A DNA stretch of 64,000 bases from Corynespora cassiicola (Eukaryota > Ascomycota > Dothideomycetes > Pleosporales > Corynesporascaceae), in contig JAEUWY010000016.1 of NCBI GenBank assembly GCA_022059125.1, forward strand, positions 496,001 to 560,000, read 5' to 3'. A program made the translations under genes and the position numbers. Below, piece by piece: positions 1 through 10,374 of this stretch (positions are counted from its first letter, which is position 1; the number at the start of each line of letters is the position of its first letter). A model generated the notes under the pieces. The model was given only the letters and a program-made list of their open reading frames with translations. It did not search any database and was not told the DNA's origin.

Positions 1-309
1 TACGGCTTCTTTTACGACCAAAAAGGCGAGCAAAGAGTTCATCAAGACGCAATCATGGAGGGAGATAACAGCAGGTATCCTGATGGGCTCTGGGTGACGT
101 TTGAGGAACATGTCAGTCATTGTCGCTACTTGGTCAACGGTTCGATCAGAGCCGTCTCCCGGCCAGAAAAGGCCTTCCTCGACGTTTACTTAGATCGAGA
201 TCACATGATGCATTGCTATGGAGTGCTTGGAGAGAGCCGACCTCTCTCTCACATCGAAACCTATGTCAAAGCTTTCTTCGAGACTCGTCGATGCTACATT
301 CGTGATTAA
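1..309 (+). CDS. UstYa-like (DUF3328-related) HxxHC protein, 3' part only
   Basis: The reading frame is open from base 1 to a TAA stop, so the first 54 bases are coding too and the gene enters from the left. The fragment holds two HxxHC motifs, HVSHC and HMMHC, about 31 residues apart, preceded by an aromatic YGFFYDQ stretch. Paired HxxHC motifs are the hallmark of the UstYa family, whose studied members catalyse oxidative steps such as cyclisation of ribosomal peptides (ustiloxin, cyclochlorotine). The next gene carries the same motif pair at the same spacing, so the two look like tandem relatives. The N-terminal membrane anchor expected in the family lies outside the window. Family assignment rests on motifs only; the substrate is unknown. 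Confidence 0.6.
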   Translation, partial: YGFFYDQKGEQRVHQDAIMEGDNSRYPDGLWVTFEEHVSHCRYLVNGSIRAVSRPEKAFLDVYLDRDHMMHCYGVLGESRPLSHIETYVKAFFETRRCYIRD

Positions 310-1636
310 GCGGTTTCTGGTCTCTCTACATTCAGCTTTGCAAATGTGGTTTTTGCAAAGAGAAGATTTGATGAGGAAGGAAGGGCCAAATGAATCTCTT
401 TAGAGCCCTGCTTCATTTTGCCAGACGCAAGACACGTAGTGATTTTTAGATTGGTTCAAATCACGAAAATATGTATAATACTATTGCAAACCCTTTCGCC
501 TGATATCTCATGGCTTACAGTGCTAGTTGTATGTTTTATCTAGATAAAAATGTGGATATGCTACGCATCAATTATCATTAACAAATAACTAGTTGTCTGT
601 GTTAGAAGAAGTATATAATAAATCTAATCTAACTAAAAGTATAATAATAATGCCTAAAGTTATATACTCTCTTGTAGCAACAGCTCGGAAAAAAAATCGG
701 AACTTTGCCTTCAAGTTTTGGTTTAAAACCAAGTGCTACAACGGTGGAGTATACATCATAGATGGCTGGCATTTTACGGCATCGGATATCAAAATTCGGA
801 GTACCCTTGAAGAAAAGAATGTGGCCCTGATGGAGCGGGCTGAATAGCTGAATATTTCGTCATAGCTTTCTGTCACCAAAAAAATACATACGCCGCACCG
901 AGAAGCATCATAGGTAGTTTTGTCATTTATTATATGGGGATTTCAAAATACATTCGAATACGAAGAGCTTCAAAACTGCCACAAACTAGATCAGGGTCTC
1001 TCCAGCCTGACCTACAACCACCCCCCGGCGATCGCTGCAGGGCTTTCGATCTACATAGTTGCCGAGTCCAATACCGCTCATCTAGGAGATAACGGCATGA
1101 TCAGATTTTCGTAGACTGGATTCCTATTTTGAACAGAAAGTGGAGCTCGATTTAGACCATGTGGATGCTAATCTGACCCCACCAGGGTCTTCACCCCCTG
1201 TAGTTCTTTAGTCCAGGACCGCCTATGTGAACGTATATGATGCCATTTCCGGCCTATATTGCTTTCCGCATAGCTTTTAGTAAGACGCTAGTCCTGATAG
1301 ATCTTTAGTAACGGAATGTGCCGAAAACGCTTACTCGTGCTGACTGTATCCGTTGCTTTAGAATGATCCATGTACTAAGCGGCCCAATACGTACCCGATC
1401 TTAACCTAGATATACATAGGTAAAAACGTTTAGGCGATGGTATGGTTTTCTTGACTGTATTGCTTTCAGTACATACTAGTGTTGCGACAACGTACATCCT
1501 CCACTCGCAAGGGATTTTGGCGGATTCCCAGGATATCCAACAGCCTGATTGTGAACTTCAGTGGTTCAAAAGTAATTAAACACCTCTTGTACCTTGATCG
1601 CGAGATCTAAACTAACTATTTAATAGGATAACATCC
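310..1636. other. AT-rich intergenic stretch
   Basis: No supportable gene. The DNA is visibly richer in A and T than the rest of the window, with runs such as TATATAATA and TTATCTAGATAAA, and contains only short reading frames. An 84-residue frame at 593-847 begins at a non-ATG codon and resembles nothing I know. There are no KR-rich repeated peptides that would suggest a RiPP precursor for the flanking UstYa-like genes. It could be degenerate sequence, but I see no clear repeat unit. Confidence 0.5.
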
Positions 1637-2305
1637 ATGGATGTGTCTCATACCTCATCATACGATGATATCACACAGGCAGAAGGATCGTTTGAAAAAA
1701 GGCTACTATTAGAACCAGACAGCTACAAAGCATTGTCATTCAAGAAAGGGGGCCTGAGAAAAATAATCGCATTACACACACTCACTTTTCTACTCGCGAT
1801 AGCTGTCACAACCCTTGCTGGCTTTCTCATTCGACCGTTTCCCCCGCGGGTACCACTCATGAAGACTCTGCACTGTGGTTCAAACTCAACCGAGGCCCGA
1901 GCATTAAACTGTAGTTACGACGTTCTTTCAAACATTTGGGTCCCCAATCCGTGTATTGATAGAAAGAATCTCGACGACTTCAAACGTCTTGCCCAATGGC
2001 AGGGGTACGAAACACGCGAAGCTAAGCGCCTGCTTACCGAGGACGAGATGGGAGATGTGGTTGAACCAAACACCTATTTTACACCAATTCGAGAGCATAT
2101 GGTACATTGTGCATTGATGTGGCGACGGCTTCACAGGGGCTATCAGGAAGATCAGAGGTACCTGGACCTTCACGTACGGGCATACTCGCACACAGTGCAT
2201 TGTTCGCAACTCATGATGGACTTCCTGGAGAAACCAAGATCGATAATGGATAAGATTGTATCTCAAACAACACCAGGGTTCTCTATTTGCGAAGTTCCTG
2301 CTTGA
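1637..2305 (+). CDS. UstYa-like (DUF3328-related) single-pass membrane protein
   Basis: Complete 222-residue intronless frame from an ATG. Residues 1-42 are a polar N-terminus, residues about 43-66 a single hydrophobic helix, then a luminal or extracellular domain. This contains a Cys-rich segment (C80, C92, C106) of the form C-x-NSTEAR-x-LNC...WVPNPC seen in a large group of fungal HxxHC proteins, followed by HMVHC (154-158) and HTVHC (185-189). These His/Cys motifs define UstYa-type oxidases and are thought to bind copper. The preceding partial gene has the same motif pair, suggesting a tandem duplicate or the end of a secondary-metabolite cluster. No precursor peptide or backbone synthase is visible in the window, so the product is unknown. 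Confidence 0.65.
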   Translation: MDVSHTSSYDDITQAEGSFEKRLLLEPDSYKALSFKKGGLRKIIALHTLTFLLAIAVTTLAGFLIRPFPPRVPLMKTLHCGSNSTEARALNCSYDVLSNIWVPNPCIDRKNLDDFKRLAQWQGYETREAKRLLTEDEMGDVVEPNTYFTPIREHMVHCALMWRRLHRGYQEDQRYLDLHVRAYSHTVHCSQLMMDFLEKPRSIMDKIVSQTTPGFSICEVPA

Positions 2306-2935
2306 ACATTGAAAGATTTAGCTCGAGGGTTGAGTTTCAAGGTCTTGAAACTTCAACGTGGAAAGAGTTGCACAAGCAGGGCATGTACAAATATATATTA
2401 AATTATTATTACCAATTTCATATAGACTAGAAAAAAATTCCATCGGTTCATATAAGTTATTTTGCGGCTTTGGCATCACAAAGAGTGTCGCTCACCTGTG
2501 TTCGAGAAGCTCGCCCATCTCTAACTACAAAAATACAGATTATCGTTAGAGTAGAAGAGGTTCATGGAAGCTCTAGAATATTGCCATATTATGGAGTTAA
2601 ATAGCGAACACGGACAAAGATGGGCAAAGGATCGTTGTACCAGCCGCTAAATGCACTGGGGCAGAGTGAATGGCCGCGCACGTGGTTCCGCGCAATGTTC
2701 GGGTCTTGGCGCGCTAAACTTTCTCCGGCGGCGCAACAGAACAACAACCAAAGACTCAATCCCACCACCTTATCGCGCACGGCTATCGCCACCAGTGTGT
2801 AAGAAGAGACTGTTGTCGCGACTCACAAACGATGGTTTAGCTCGGCCCCTCGCTTCACCCCGCGGATCCTGCACTTCTCGAGACGCTCCTATTGTTTCCG
2901 AGTAAACAACCCGCAAGCGATACCTACAATTCACC
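2306..2935. other. Intergenic, AT-rich to GC-richer transition upstream of MAD1
   Basis: No gene seen. The left half (to about 2580) keeps the AT-rich character of the window's edge, while the right half has ordinary composition. It holds the 3' flank of the UstYa-like gene and the MAD1 promoter. Small frames on both strands here are uninformative. Confidence 0.5.
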
Positions 2936-5086
2936 ATGGCGTCAAGAAAAGCGAACCAACCGAGCTTCAACATCTTCACAGGCGCTGAGGAATCGCCACC
3001 GCCTACACGAGAGCCCTTGCGCGAAACGTTTCGAAGCACCTTGCGCACCTCACAGAATGCGCCGCATACGGTCGTCTCGACGGATCCGGTCAACGAGGAT
3101 CTACGAGCACAGCTCAATACGCTTCGCTATGAGTTGGAGACGGCGAAACAGGAGAAGGAGCTGATGAAGCTGGAGCACCAGCAAGAACTACGGGACACGC
3201 AGAGTAAAGCAGAGGCGGATTTCAGGAAAGCGCAGCAGGCCGAGACGACGAACAACCTGACGGCGAAGAAATGCGAAGCGCTTCAAAAAGAGCTGTCTGA
3301 GCTTAACACTCGCTCTGCCAACGAGAGACAAGACCTGGAGCGGCGGTTGCGCACGTCTCAGGAGAAAGCACAGCAGCTGCAAGAGGATGCCGACGAAGCC
3401 AAAGAGGAGCTGGCGGCCGTGCAGCGGCAAAGCGAATTCAGATACAAGACGCTCCAGGAAGAACACGACACTCTGAAGGGGTCGGTCGAGGAGATCAAGG
3501 CCGACCTCGACAGCAAGGTCAACGCACTCCAGACAACGCAAAGGAAGCTTTCCCAGAAGGAGGCTGAGGTCGGAGAGCTGGAAGCTGAGGTCCTGCGACT
3601 TAAGGCCATGACAGGAGATGCTGAAACCATGGCTGTCATCAAGAGGGAACTATCTGAGCAGGTCGCACACATCACCAAGCTAGAGGCCTTGACTCGGGAA
3701 CAGAATGCAGAACTCAAACAGCACCGGAAGCAGCGCAAAGCTATCGAGGTTATTGAGGAGGAAAAGAGGTCTTTGCAGATCCAACTCAGCATGATGGATG
3801 ATATGCAGAAGCAACTGAGCGAGGCAGAGATGAGAAAACAAAAGCTGGAACAGGAGAGAGATGCGTGGACGTCGTATCTTGAGGCCGAAGCCGAATCACA
3901 CGGCCAAGTACAGTTCGAAACGCCAGTGGAACTTGCGCGCGCCTACATCCAGGAGCGATTGGAGAGAGCAGATCTGATGAACAAGCTAGGGGAGATCAAG
4001 CCAGAGCTTCTAGTCAAGGAAGCCAACATCCAGGCTCTCGAAGACGAGAAGGCCAAGCTTCAGGCTGCGATCCAGACTCTCAAGACTACTGGCGGAACCG
4101 GATCTAGTGTAAACGAGTCCAAAGCACGCGCACGTCTGGAAAGGCAAAAGGCATTGGTCACGAAGGAAGTGGAATTTCTGCGTGCTCAAGTTCAAGCTTT
4201 CGATGATGAGGAGCGTGAGATGCAGCCAGATATGTACGACGTAGCCAAGACAGAACGCGTCAAGGCACTCGAAGAGCTTGTTGATGAGTACCGCAAGGAA
4301 ATCGAAGCTCTCCAAAAAGAGGTTGCTGGACAGCCTGCAGGCGCAGTTGCAGCAGTCGCAGGACAAAAGCGGCCCCTCGAGACTGACGAGAACGACGAGC
4401 GCGTGGGCGAGCTACGTCGCAAGAACCGCCAAATCCAAGAGGAATCAGCCTCGATCCAGAAGAAGTTGAAGCTGCTCGAATCAGAGTACAAGGCACAGCA
4501 CTCCCAGCTGAAGAAACTCAAGGAGTCCTCGCGAACGCGAGTCCTCGAGCTAAAATCCAACCCCACCGCCGACGCCGAAGCCCTCAAGCTCAGCACCGTG
4601 CGCACCCTCCGCGAAGCCAACGCCGAACTCCTGGCCCGCCTCGAAGGCGCAAACCCTTCGAGCGACTCGGTCCCCCTCGCCACCCTCACAGCAACCCAAG
4701 ACGAGCTCGAGGAAGCCAAGTTCACCATCGGGGAGCGTGAGAAGCGCATGAAGCGCCTTAAGCAAATCTGGACGGCAAAGTCGCTCGAGTTCCGCGAGGC
4801 CGTGGCGTCCATTCTGGGCTGGAAGCTGGACTTTATGCCCAATGGGCGGGTCAAGGTGACGAGCATGTTCCGGCCCGAGGACGAAGGAGGAGAGAATAGC
4901 ATCGTGTTTGATGGGGAGAATGGGACTATGAAGGTCAGTGGCGGCGAGCAGAGTGCTTTTGCCAGTGAGATTCGGGACCAGATCATCTACTGGGTCGAAG
5001 GACGCAAGGAGATTCCGTGCTTCCTTGCAGCACTCACGCTCGAGTTTTATGAGAGGGTGAACAAGGACGTCACGATGAAGATGTGA
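2936..5086 (+). CDS. MAD1: Spindle assembly checkpoint protein Mad1
   Basis: 716-residue intronless protein. Mad1 sits at unattached kinetochores and the nuclear pore and recruits Mad2 to generate the anaphase-inhibitory signal. After a short Ser/Pro-rich head, residues about 55-600 are almost continuous coiled coil rich in E, K, Q and L. A basic/Pro patch around AGQKRPLETD lies in the region where Mad2 binding is expected. The diagnostic part is the C-terminus: the RLK motif (607-609, in KRLKQIW), which in yeast and human binds Bub1, followed by a globular RWD-like domain (SILGWKLDF...FLAALTLEFYERV). The length matches fungal Mad1 (about 700-750). The ATG lies in a good context (CACCATGGC). 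It ends 243 bp from the convergent PPM1 stop. Confidence 0.93.
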   Translation: MASRKANQPSFNIFTGAEESPPPTREPLRETFRSTLRTSQNAPHTVVSTDPVNEDLRAQLNTLRYELETAKQEKELMKLEHQQELRDTQSKAEADFRKAQQAETTNNLTAKKCEALQKELSELNTRSANERQDLERRLRTSQEKAQQLQEDADEAKEELAAVQRQSEFRYKTLQEEHDTLKGSVEEIKADLDSKVNALQTTQRKLSQKEAEVGELEAEVLRLKAMTGDAETMAVIKRELSEQVAHITKLEALTREQNAELKQHRKQRKAIEVIEEEKRSLQIQLSMMDDMQKQLSEAEMRKQKLEQERDAWTSYLEAEAESHGQVQFETPVELARAYIQERLERADLMNKLGEIKPELLVKEANIQALEDEKAKLQAAIQTLKTTGGTGSSVNESKARARLERQKALVTKEVEFLRAQVQAFDDEEREMQPDMYDVAKTERVKALEELVDEYRKEIEALQKEVAGQPAGAVAAVAGQKRPLETDENDERVGELRRKNRQIQEESASIQKKLKLLESEYKAQHSQLKKLKESSRTRVLELKSNPTADAEALKLSTVRTLREANAELLARLEGANPSSDSVPLATLTATQDELEEAKFTIGEREKRMKRLKQIWTAKSLEFREAVASILGWKLDFMPNGRVKVTSMFRPEDEGGENSIVFDGENGTMKVSGGEQSAFASEIRDQIIYWVEGRKEIPCFLAALTLEFYERVNKDVTMKM

Positions 5087-5329
5087 AAGGGGGAAAGGGC
5101 GTTCACGTTGTGGCCAAGACTAGTTGCTGGATGCAGTTTGACGCAGATTATGTATTTTACTCCGATAGATGGAGCACGTCTGGCGGTTGAGTTTTTCTTT
5201 TTTTTTCATTCAGTCCAATACCCGCTTCCTTGCTTCTGCAACGAGAAACAAGAAGCTCAATCAACCTCCCGTAGGAATGTATGCATTGGTGCATATCCAC
5301 ATACCTATTTTGTCCAATGATAACCCCCA

Positions 5330-6509
5330 CTACTTCTGCTCTTTTATATCCGCCCACGCCCTCCCAAACACGTCCCCTCCATCTACCTCCCCATCCCTCC
5401 AACCCCATGCCACGCAGTAGTGCCTGAGCAACAACTCCAACTCCTCCATCTCATCTAACATCTCCAACCCCGCCACACGCTCCTTCTCCGCCCCACTCAC
5501 CCACTCCCGCCACACAACCTCCGTATCCGCCGCGCGCGCTCCGCCCACGAATCCATAGCCCCTCAGCCGCGCGCGCTGATCCCCAAGCTCCGGGTAGGCA
5601 GTCAGGGTGGGGAGGAAGATGTTGCGGGTCGAGAGGTTGGATATCATGGTGCGACCAAAGGCGTCGTGCGGGAGGATGGGCTCATACAGCACGAGTGAGG
5701 CGGGGGTCGAGGGCCGTAGGTAGTCGGACAAGAAGGTGGTTATTATGGCGGAGACGTCGCGCGAGGGGAGGTATACGAGGCACATTTCTGAGAGGAGGAG
5801 GGTGGGGGTCGAGGGGTTGAGGTTGGGGAGCGGGGGCGGGATATCTGAAGAGCGCGACGCTAGGTGGCGCAGGTCCATGGGGTGGATGTTGAAGGTTGGA
5901 GAGTGGTAGGAGGGGGCATTCTCGCGGATTGGTATGGCAGGGGAGAGTTTGGTGTAGAGCTGGGGGTGGCGGCGGATTGAGGAGAGCTTGTCGGTGGTGT
6001 TGGGGTGGAAGTCGATCTCATGGTAGACGAGATTGGTAGATGGGTACTTGTCCTTTAGGCGGAAGAATCGCGTGTCGGTGCCGGCGCCAAGGGAGACGAT
6101 TTGCTTGGGCGTGGAGGGGGAAGTGGTGAGGAATCTGTCGACGAGGAGGTCGATGGCGGAGGTGCGGACGTAGGTTCCTGGGGTTGGAGTCAGAGCTTGA
6201 AGTGCAGGATGACGCAACAACAATGCGGTGGCATGGCTATAGACCTCGATTCAGGAGAGGGAGTCTCCGTGTAGAAGGCTGGGTCGCAAACAAGGCCGCA
6301 TACGGATCGCCCAGATAGCCCGATTCGACGCAGCTCACGCGCGAGCCCGCCGCATCTTGGTCGGTGTTGCGCACGGCATTGTCGCGGACGACCTCTGTGG
6401 CCTCGCTGGGAGCTCCAGGGCCGCCCCGGCCACGGCCGCGGCCGCGTGAAGGGCCCCCGCGGCGGCTCGCAAGGAGGGTCTTGAGGTTCGGAATGTCGTT
6501 GGCGGCCAT
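5330..6509 (-). CDS. PPM1: Leucine carboxyl methyltransferase 1 (PP2A methyltransferase)
   Basis: Two exons, 6509-6245 and 6177-5330, giving 370 residues. The enzyme uses S-adenosylmethionine to methyl-esterify the C-terminal leucine of the PP2A catalytic subunit, controlling holoenzyme assembly. Exon 1 encodes a Gly/Arg-rich N-terminus and the conserved LGDPYA and RLPLLNRG segments; exon 2 continues with TYVRTSAID and the SAM-binding loop VSLGAGTDTRFFRL. Joining NRG to TYVRT is required by the family and fixes the intron (6178-6244, 67 nt), although its donor GTCTAT is non-consensus. The ATG beginning MAANDIPNL was chosen because the open frame upstream of it has no family features. It is divergent from RPB5 across about 250 bp. 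Confidence 0.92.
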
Positions 6510-6759
6510 GGTGTCGGCGGGAGGGCGCTCGCAGCCAGCTATGGTGGGGCTGGGGCGGGGTGGCGCTGATTGGCCGGCGCATGCGACGCGCCAAGCCGTG
6601 CTGGGATCGCCCTTTGACATTTTCTTTGAGGTCGACGACGGCCTGGGAAAGCCTTCTCTCCGATTGCCCACCACCCACCATCACCACTCCCTCCGCACCG
6701 CCTCTCCGCCGCACCCCTCCCCCAGCACCCGTGCCCCCCGGCGCCGAGCTCCCGACACC
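6510..6759. promoter_or_regulatory. Divergent promoter shared by PPM1 and RPB5
   Basis: The 250 bp between the two start codons must hold both promoters. An ATTGG (CCAAT on the minus strand) lies at 6569-6573, and the RPB5 side is strongly pyrimidine-rich before the ATG. No TATA box is obvious. Confidence 0.5.
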
Positions 6760-7522
6760 ATGGCCGACGATCGCGAGAACTACGCGCCCAACATGATCCG
6801 CATGTGGCGCGTCTGGCGCACCGTGAAGGAGATGTGTCTGGACAGAGGCTACTCGGTGCCCGAGCACGAGACCAAGATGACGCTGCAGGAGTTTGCCAGC
6901 AAGTTCGGGCGCGAGGATGGCGAGCCAGAGTAGGTCGGCATGGACTGGGCAGCCAGCACCCTCCACTAACACGACCCGCAGCCGTTCGCGCCTCAACTTC
7001 TCTGCCCAGCCCAGCGAGGAGATGCAGCGCAAGTACACCGACCCCCCCACGGCTAAGAACCCGGATCCCCTGCCCCAGATCGGCTTCATCTGGGTCGAAT
7101 TCAACTCGGACGAGAACGTCGGCCTCAAGCAGCTGCGCGACTACATGCAGCACCTGGTGAACGGCTCCTTCTACTCGGGCATCATGGTCTGCATGAAGCC
7201 CATGACCGGAATGGCCCTGCGTCTGCTCCGCGGCTCTTCCGCCATCGACGAGGGTCCTAAGGGTGGTGTCGAGGTCTTCGTCGAGGCCGACCTGCTGGTC
7301 AACATCACAAAGCACGAGCTGGTGCCTAAGCACGTGCTGCTGAGTCTCGAGGAGAAGCAGCAGTTGCTCAAGCGGTATCGCCTCAAGGAGACGCAGCTCC
7401 CTAGAATCCAGGTCACGGACCCCGTCGCAAAGTACTTGGGCCTGAGGAGAGGGCAGGTGGTCAAGATCATTCGAAAGTCGGAAACCGCGGGACGATACGC
7501 AAGTTATCGGTGGGCTATATGA
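6760..7522 (+). CDS. RPB5: RNA polymerases I, II and III shared subunit RPABC1 (Rpb5)
   Basis: Two exons, 6760-6929 and 6982-7522, 236 residues. Rpb5 is a subunit of all three nuclear RNA polymerases and forms part of the lower jaw that contacts downstream DNA. The N-terminal jaw domain begins MADDRENYAPNMIRMWRVWRTVKEM, with MTLQEFASKFG further on. The C-terminal assembly domain is the archaeal RpoH-like module: TKHELVPKHVLLS, PRIQVTDPVAKYLGLRRGQVVKIIR and the final SYRWAI. The intron (6930-6981, 52 nt) has a GTAGGT donor and a CTAAC branch site, and removing it bypasses an in-frame TAG. Length is close to yeast Rpb5 (215). Confidence 0.96.
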
Positions 7523-7694
7523 GGTTCATCATGCAATGGCGTTTGGCGAAGCCGGTTTCAAAGGGTTTGGGCATTTTCTGAAAAGCGGAAAAGGCGTTTT
7601 CTGTGGGCTGCAACGCTCGGTTGGCCGATTCCTCCAGCTACAGGCGTAGTCTTCTATATCAAAGTTTGTAAAATCATCAAATACACTAACACGT

Positions 7695-9429
7695 CTAAAG
7701 CTTCGACCTGGCCTCATCCTTGACCACCACTCCTCTTCCCCTTCCGCTCTTCTCCTTGTCCCTCAAAACTCTACGCAAAATCTTCCCGCTCGCACTCTTT
7801 GGAATTTCGTCCACAAACTCAATCTCCTTGACCCACTTGTATCTCACCTTCTTCTCTTTGACAAACGAAATCAGCTCCTTTCCTGTAGCCGAATCGACTG
7901 CGACCCCCGACTTCAACACCACAAAGGCCTTGGGCAGCTCTCCCGAGTAATCATCGCGGACACCCATGACAGCCACGTCTTCGACCTTGGCATGTCCCAA
8001 TAGCAGATCCTCCAATTCTGCGGGCGCCACACCGATTCCCTTGACCTTGATAAGCTCCTTGATGCGATCCTGAATATAGATCATGCCCTCCTCATCGATA
8101 GCGCCCCAATCCCCCGTGTGCAGCCACCCATCCTCGTCAAACGTCTCGTTTGTCGCCTTTTCGTTATTCAAATATCCCATGACTACCTGCGGTCCCCTTG
8201 CGAGGACTTCACCAGACTCACCAACCCCCGCCTCACTGCCATCTTCCTTCACGATCTTAACCTCTGTCGACGCCACGACAGCACCTCCGGAGTGTGCGTA
8301 CTTGTAGTCAAACTTCTCGGGCGGATGCGCCGTGATGCACGAGCACGACTCCGTCATGCCATAGCCCTGCTTGAACCCGGTGCCCGGAAACTTTCGCTGC
8401 AGCAGGGCAATGATTTCCTCGCTGAGCGGCGCCGCCCCGGACGAGAAGCGGGTCACATGCGAAAGGTCGTACTTGTCCACGAGCGGGTCTCGCACCATGC
8501 GGATGAGAATCGGAGGCACCATGAGCAGCTCGCCAAGCTTGTACTCGACGATGACATCCAGCATCTTCTCCATGGTGAACTGCGGCAGCATTATGACCTC
8601 GGCGTTGAGCAAGATGGGCAGGTGCATTTGATGGACGAGCCCCGTGATGTGGAACAGGGGCAACACTGCCATGATCTTTTTCTGCGTGTCGGGCGTGATC
8701 TGTTGGATCTGGAGGCATTGCGCAATCACGTTTTGGTGCGAGATCATGACGGCCTTCGGGAGCCCTGTAGTCCCTGAGCTGAAGGACAGAAAGCCGCACA
8801 CATCTTTGTTCCTTTGCCCCGGCGCCAGCTTGAAGGCGGGCGCCTGGTTCGCATCGCCGTACGACTGCCCGAGCCGGATCAGCTCCTGCACCGTCGTGTA
8901 GCCCGGCAGCTCGCCCTCGAGCAGGAACACGTTGGACTGCGGTAGCCCCGCGGCCTTTGCGCTCGCAGATGCTACCTCCATGCTCCCCCGCGTCGTCATG
9001 AGGAACTTTGCGTCTGCCGTTTTGAGCGCGAAGGTCATTTCCTCGGTGTTGTAGGCAGGGCTTGCGCCGCTGATTTTGGCGCCTGCGCGGAGGCCCGCGA
9101 ACATGGCCACTGGGTACCATACTGTGTTCTGCGAGAAGAGAGATATCGTTTCGCCGGCTTCAAGGCCGTAGTTCTTGACGAGCGCGGTCGAGATGTAGGT
9201 GCTGTAGCGCTTTACGTCGGCCCAGTTTACGCGCTCTTTGGTGATTGCGTTTTGGAAGCCGGCGAGTTGGTCTGGGGAGTTGTTGTTGAGGGGCGACCAT
9301 GGCGAGTCGAAGAGCCAGTCCCAGTCTGTGATTTCGGTCGGCACTGTGGTTGTCAGATTGCGACTCGAGTGGACTAGGTGAGGGATAGCTACAATCGATT
9401 GGAGGCTGTTTGGATTCGAAGATGACCAT
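7695..9429 (-). CDS. Peroxisomal 4-coumarate-CoA ligase-like acyl-CoA synthetase
   Basis: Two exons, 9429-9393 and 9343-7695, 561 residues. ANL-superfamily enzyme activating a carboxylic acid with ATP to an acyl-adenylate and then an acyl-CoA. Visible motifs are FSSGTTGLPKAVMISH (P-loop), QGYGMTES (A5), DGWLHTGDWG (A7), IKVKGIGVAPAELED (A8) and PKSASGKILRR with the catalytic lysine (A10). The last three residues are SKL, a perfect PTS1 signal, so the enzyme should be in peroxisomes. Exon 1 gives MVIFESKQPPID, a typical 4CL-like N-terminus, joined through a 49-nt intron (9344-9392) to LPTEITDWDWLF. Fungal 4CL-like enzymes act on phenylpropanoid or fatty acids; the substrate cannot be read here. 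Divergent from the dehydrogenase at 10375. Confidence 0.9.
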
Positions 9430-10374
9430 CTTGGGCTCTGCTAATATCCACCGCTTAGTGGTGTCGCCAGTGCTCAAAAAACAAGGCTTTCTATATGCTG
9501 TCGGCAATCAGGACAGTAACAGCAAAGGCAATTCTCGGGAATCATTGTATTTTAAAGTCAATTGGTGCTCGGATGCCGCTTCCCCACAGCAAGACATGAC
9601 GCTTGGTCTCCTCGGGGCTCTTTTCCCCATGGGATTCATTATGATCGAGTCGATCGCGGAGCGGGGACGTCTTCGGGGGGGGAGCTGCAACTGGCCAGGT
9701 GGGGTCGAGGGAGCTTGGAGAGCGCCATCCGAAAGAGGCCAAGATCGCCCTACACCCATGGATACCCGCGTGCCGACGTCGGTTCAGTGCATGATGCCGC
9801 TTTGACTACCTCTCGACTTCGAGAACATTTCGGAACCTAATCTACCAGCTCCACCGTAAGCTTGCGCCCATGGTTCGTTGCCTGATCGGCACTACCCGCC
9901 CTACTCCATCATAATTTCCCCCACTCTACCGGCCCGCCAGGAACAACGGTCAAGGTCGGGATAACCTTCCAAGCTTCCCAGCATCCCGTCATCCGTAGCC
10001 TTGGGTCCTGTACTTTGGAACAGACTCCGAGAGCAAGGAAGCACACCTTACGTCTGATGTCAGGGTTCCTGTCACAGAGCTTCTAGCCGTTTCATCATCT
10101 TCGTCGGCCTTCTCCCACCAGGACATACAGACCCGACCACACGTGTCATTCCACAAAACTGAGTTATAGACATCGCTTTATTCCGACAGGAGATATACCT
10201 CTGAGCTATACTACTTCCTCTGCGAGTCTACCTTCGTTTCCAAGCCCCAGGCTTTTGTGGGATACCTCCTTGATACTCGTCACTCATTAGCCCCGAGCCG
10301 ACACCCCTTTCCCAATACATACCTTCCTCGGAATCAATAGGGCAGAAGCCCACAAGCCATAATACACACACACA
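9430..10374. other. Divergent intergenic region between acyl-CoA ligase and dehydrogenase genes
   Basis: 945 bp without a gene I can support. It must contain the promoters of both flanking genes. A 131-residue frame at 9410-9805 overlaps the ligase's first exon antisense and has no protein-like features. Directly before the dehydrogenase ATG there is a short ACACACACACA run. Confidence 0.5.

Noticed and set aside
448..462. GGTTCAAATCA, resembling a tRNA B box
   Set aside because: No matching T-stem, A box or acceptor stem around it; no tRNA fold could be built.
593..847. 84-residue frame in the AT-rich edge
   Set aside because: Begins at a non-ATG codon and has a Lys/Ile/Asn composition expected from AT-rich non-coding DNA.
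4192..4986. 264-residue minus-strand frame inside MAD1
   Set aside because: Antisense shadow of the coiled-coil coding sequence; Ser/Arg-rich with no family features.
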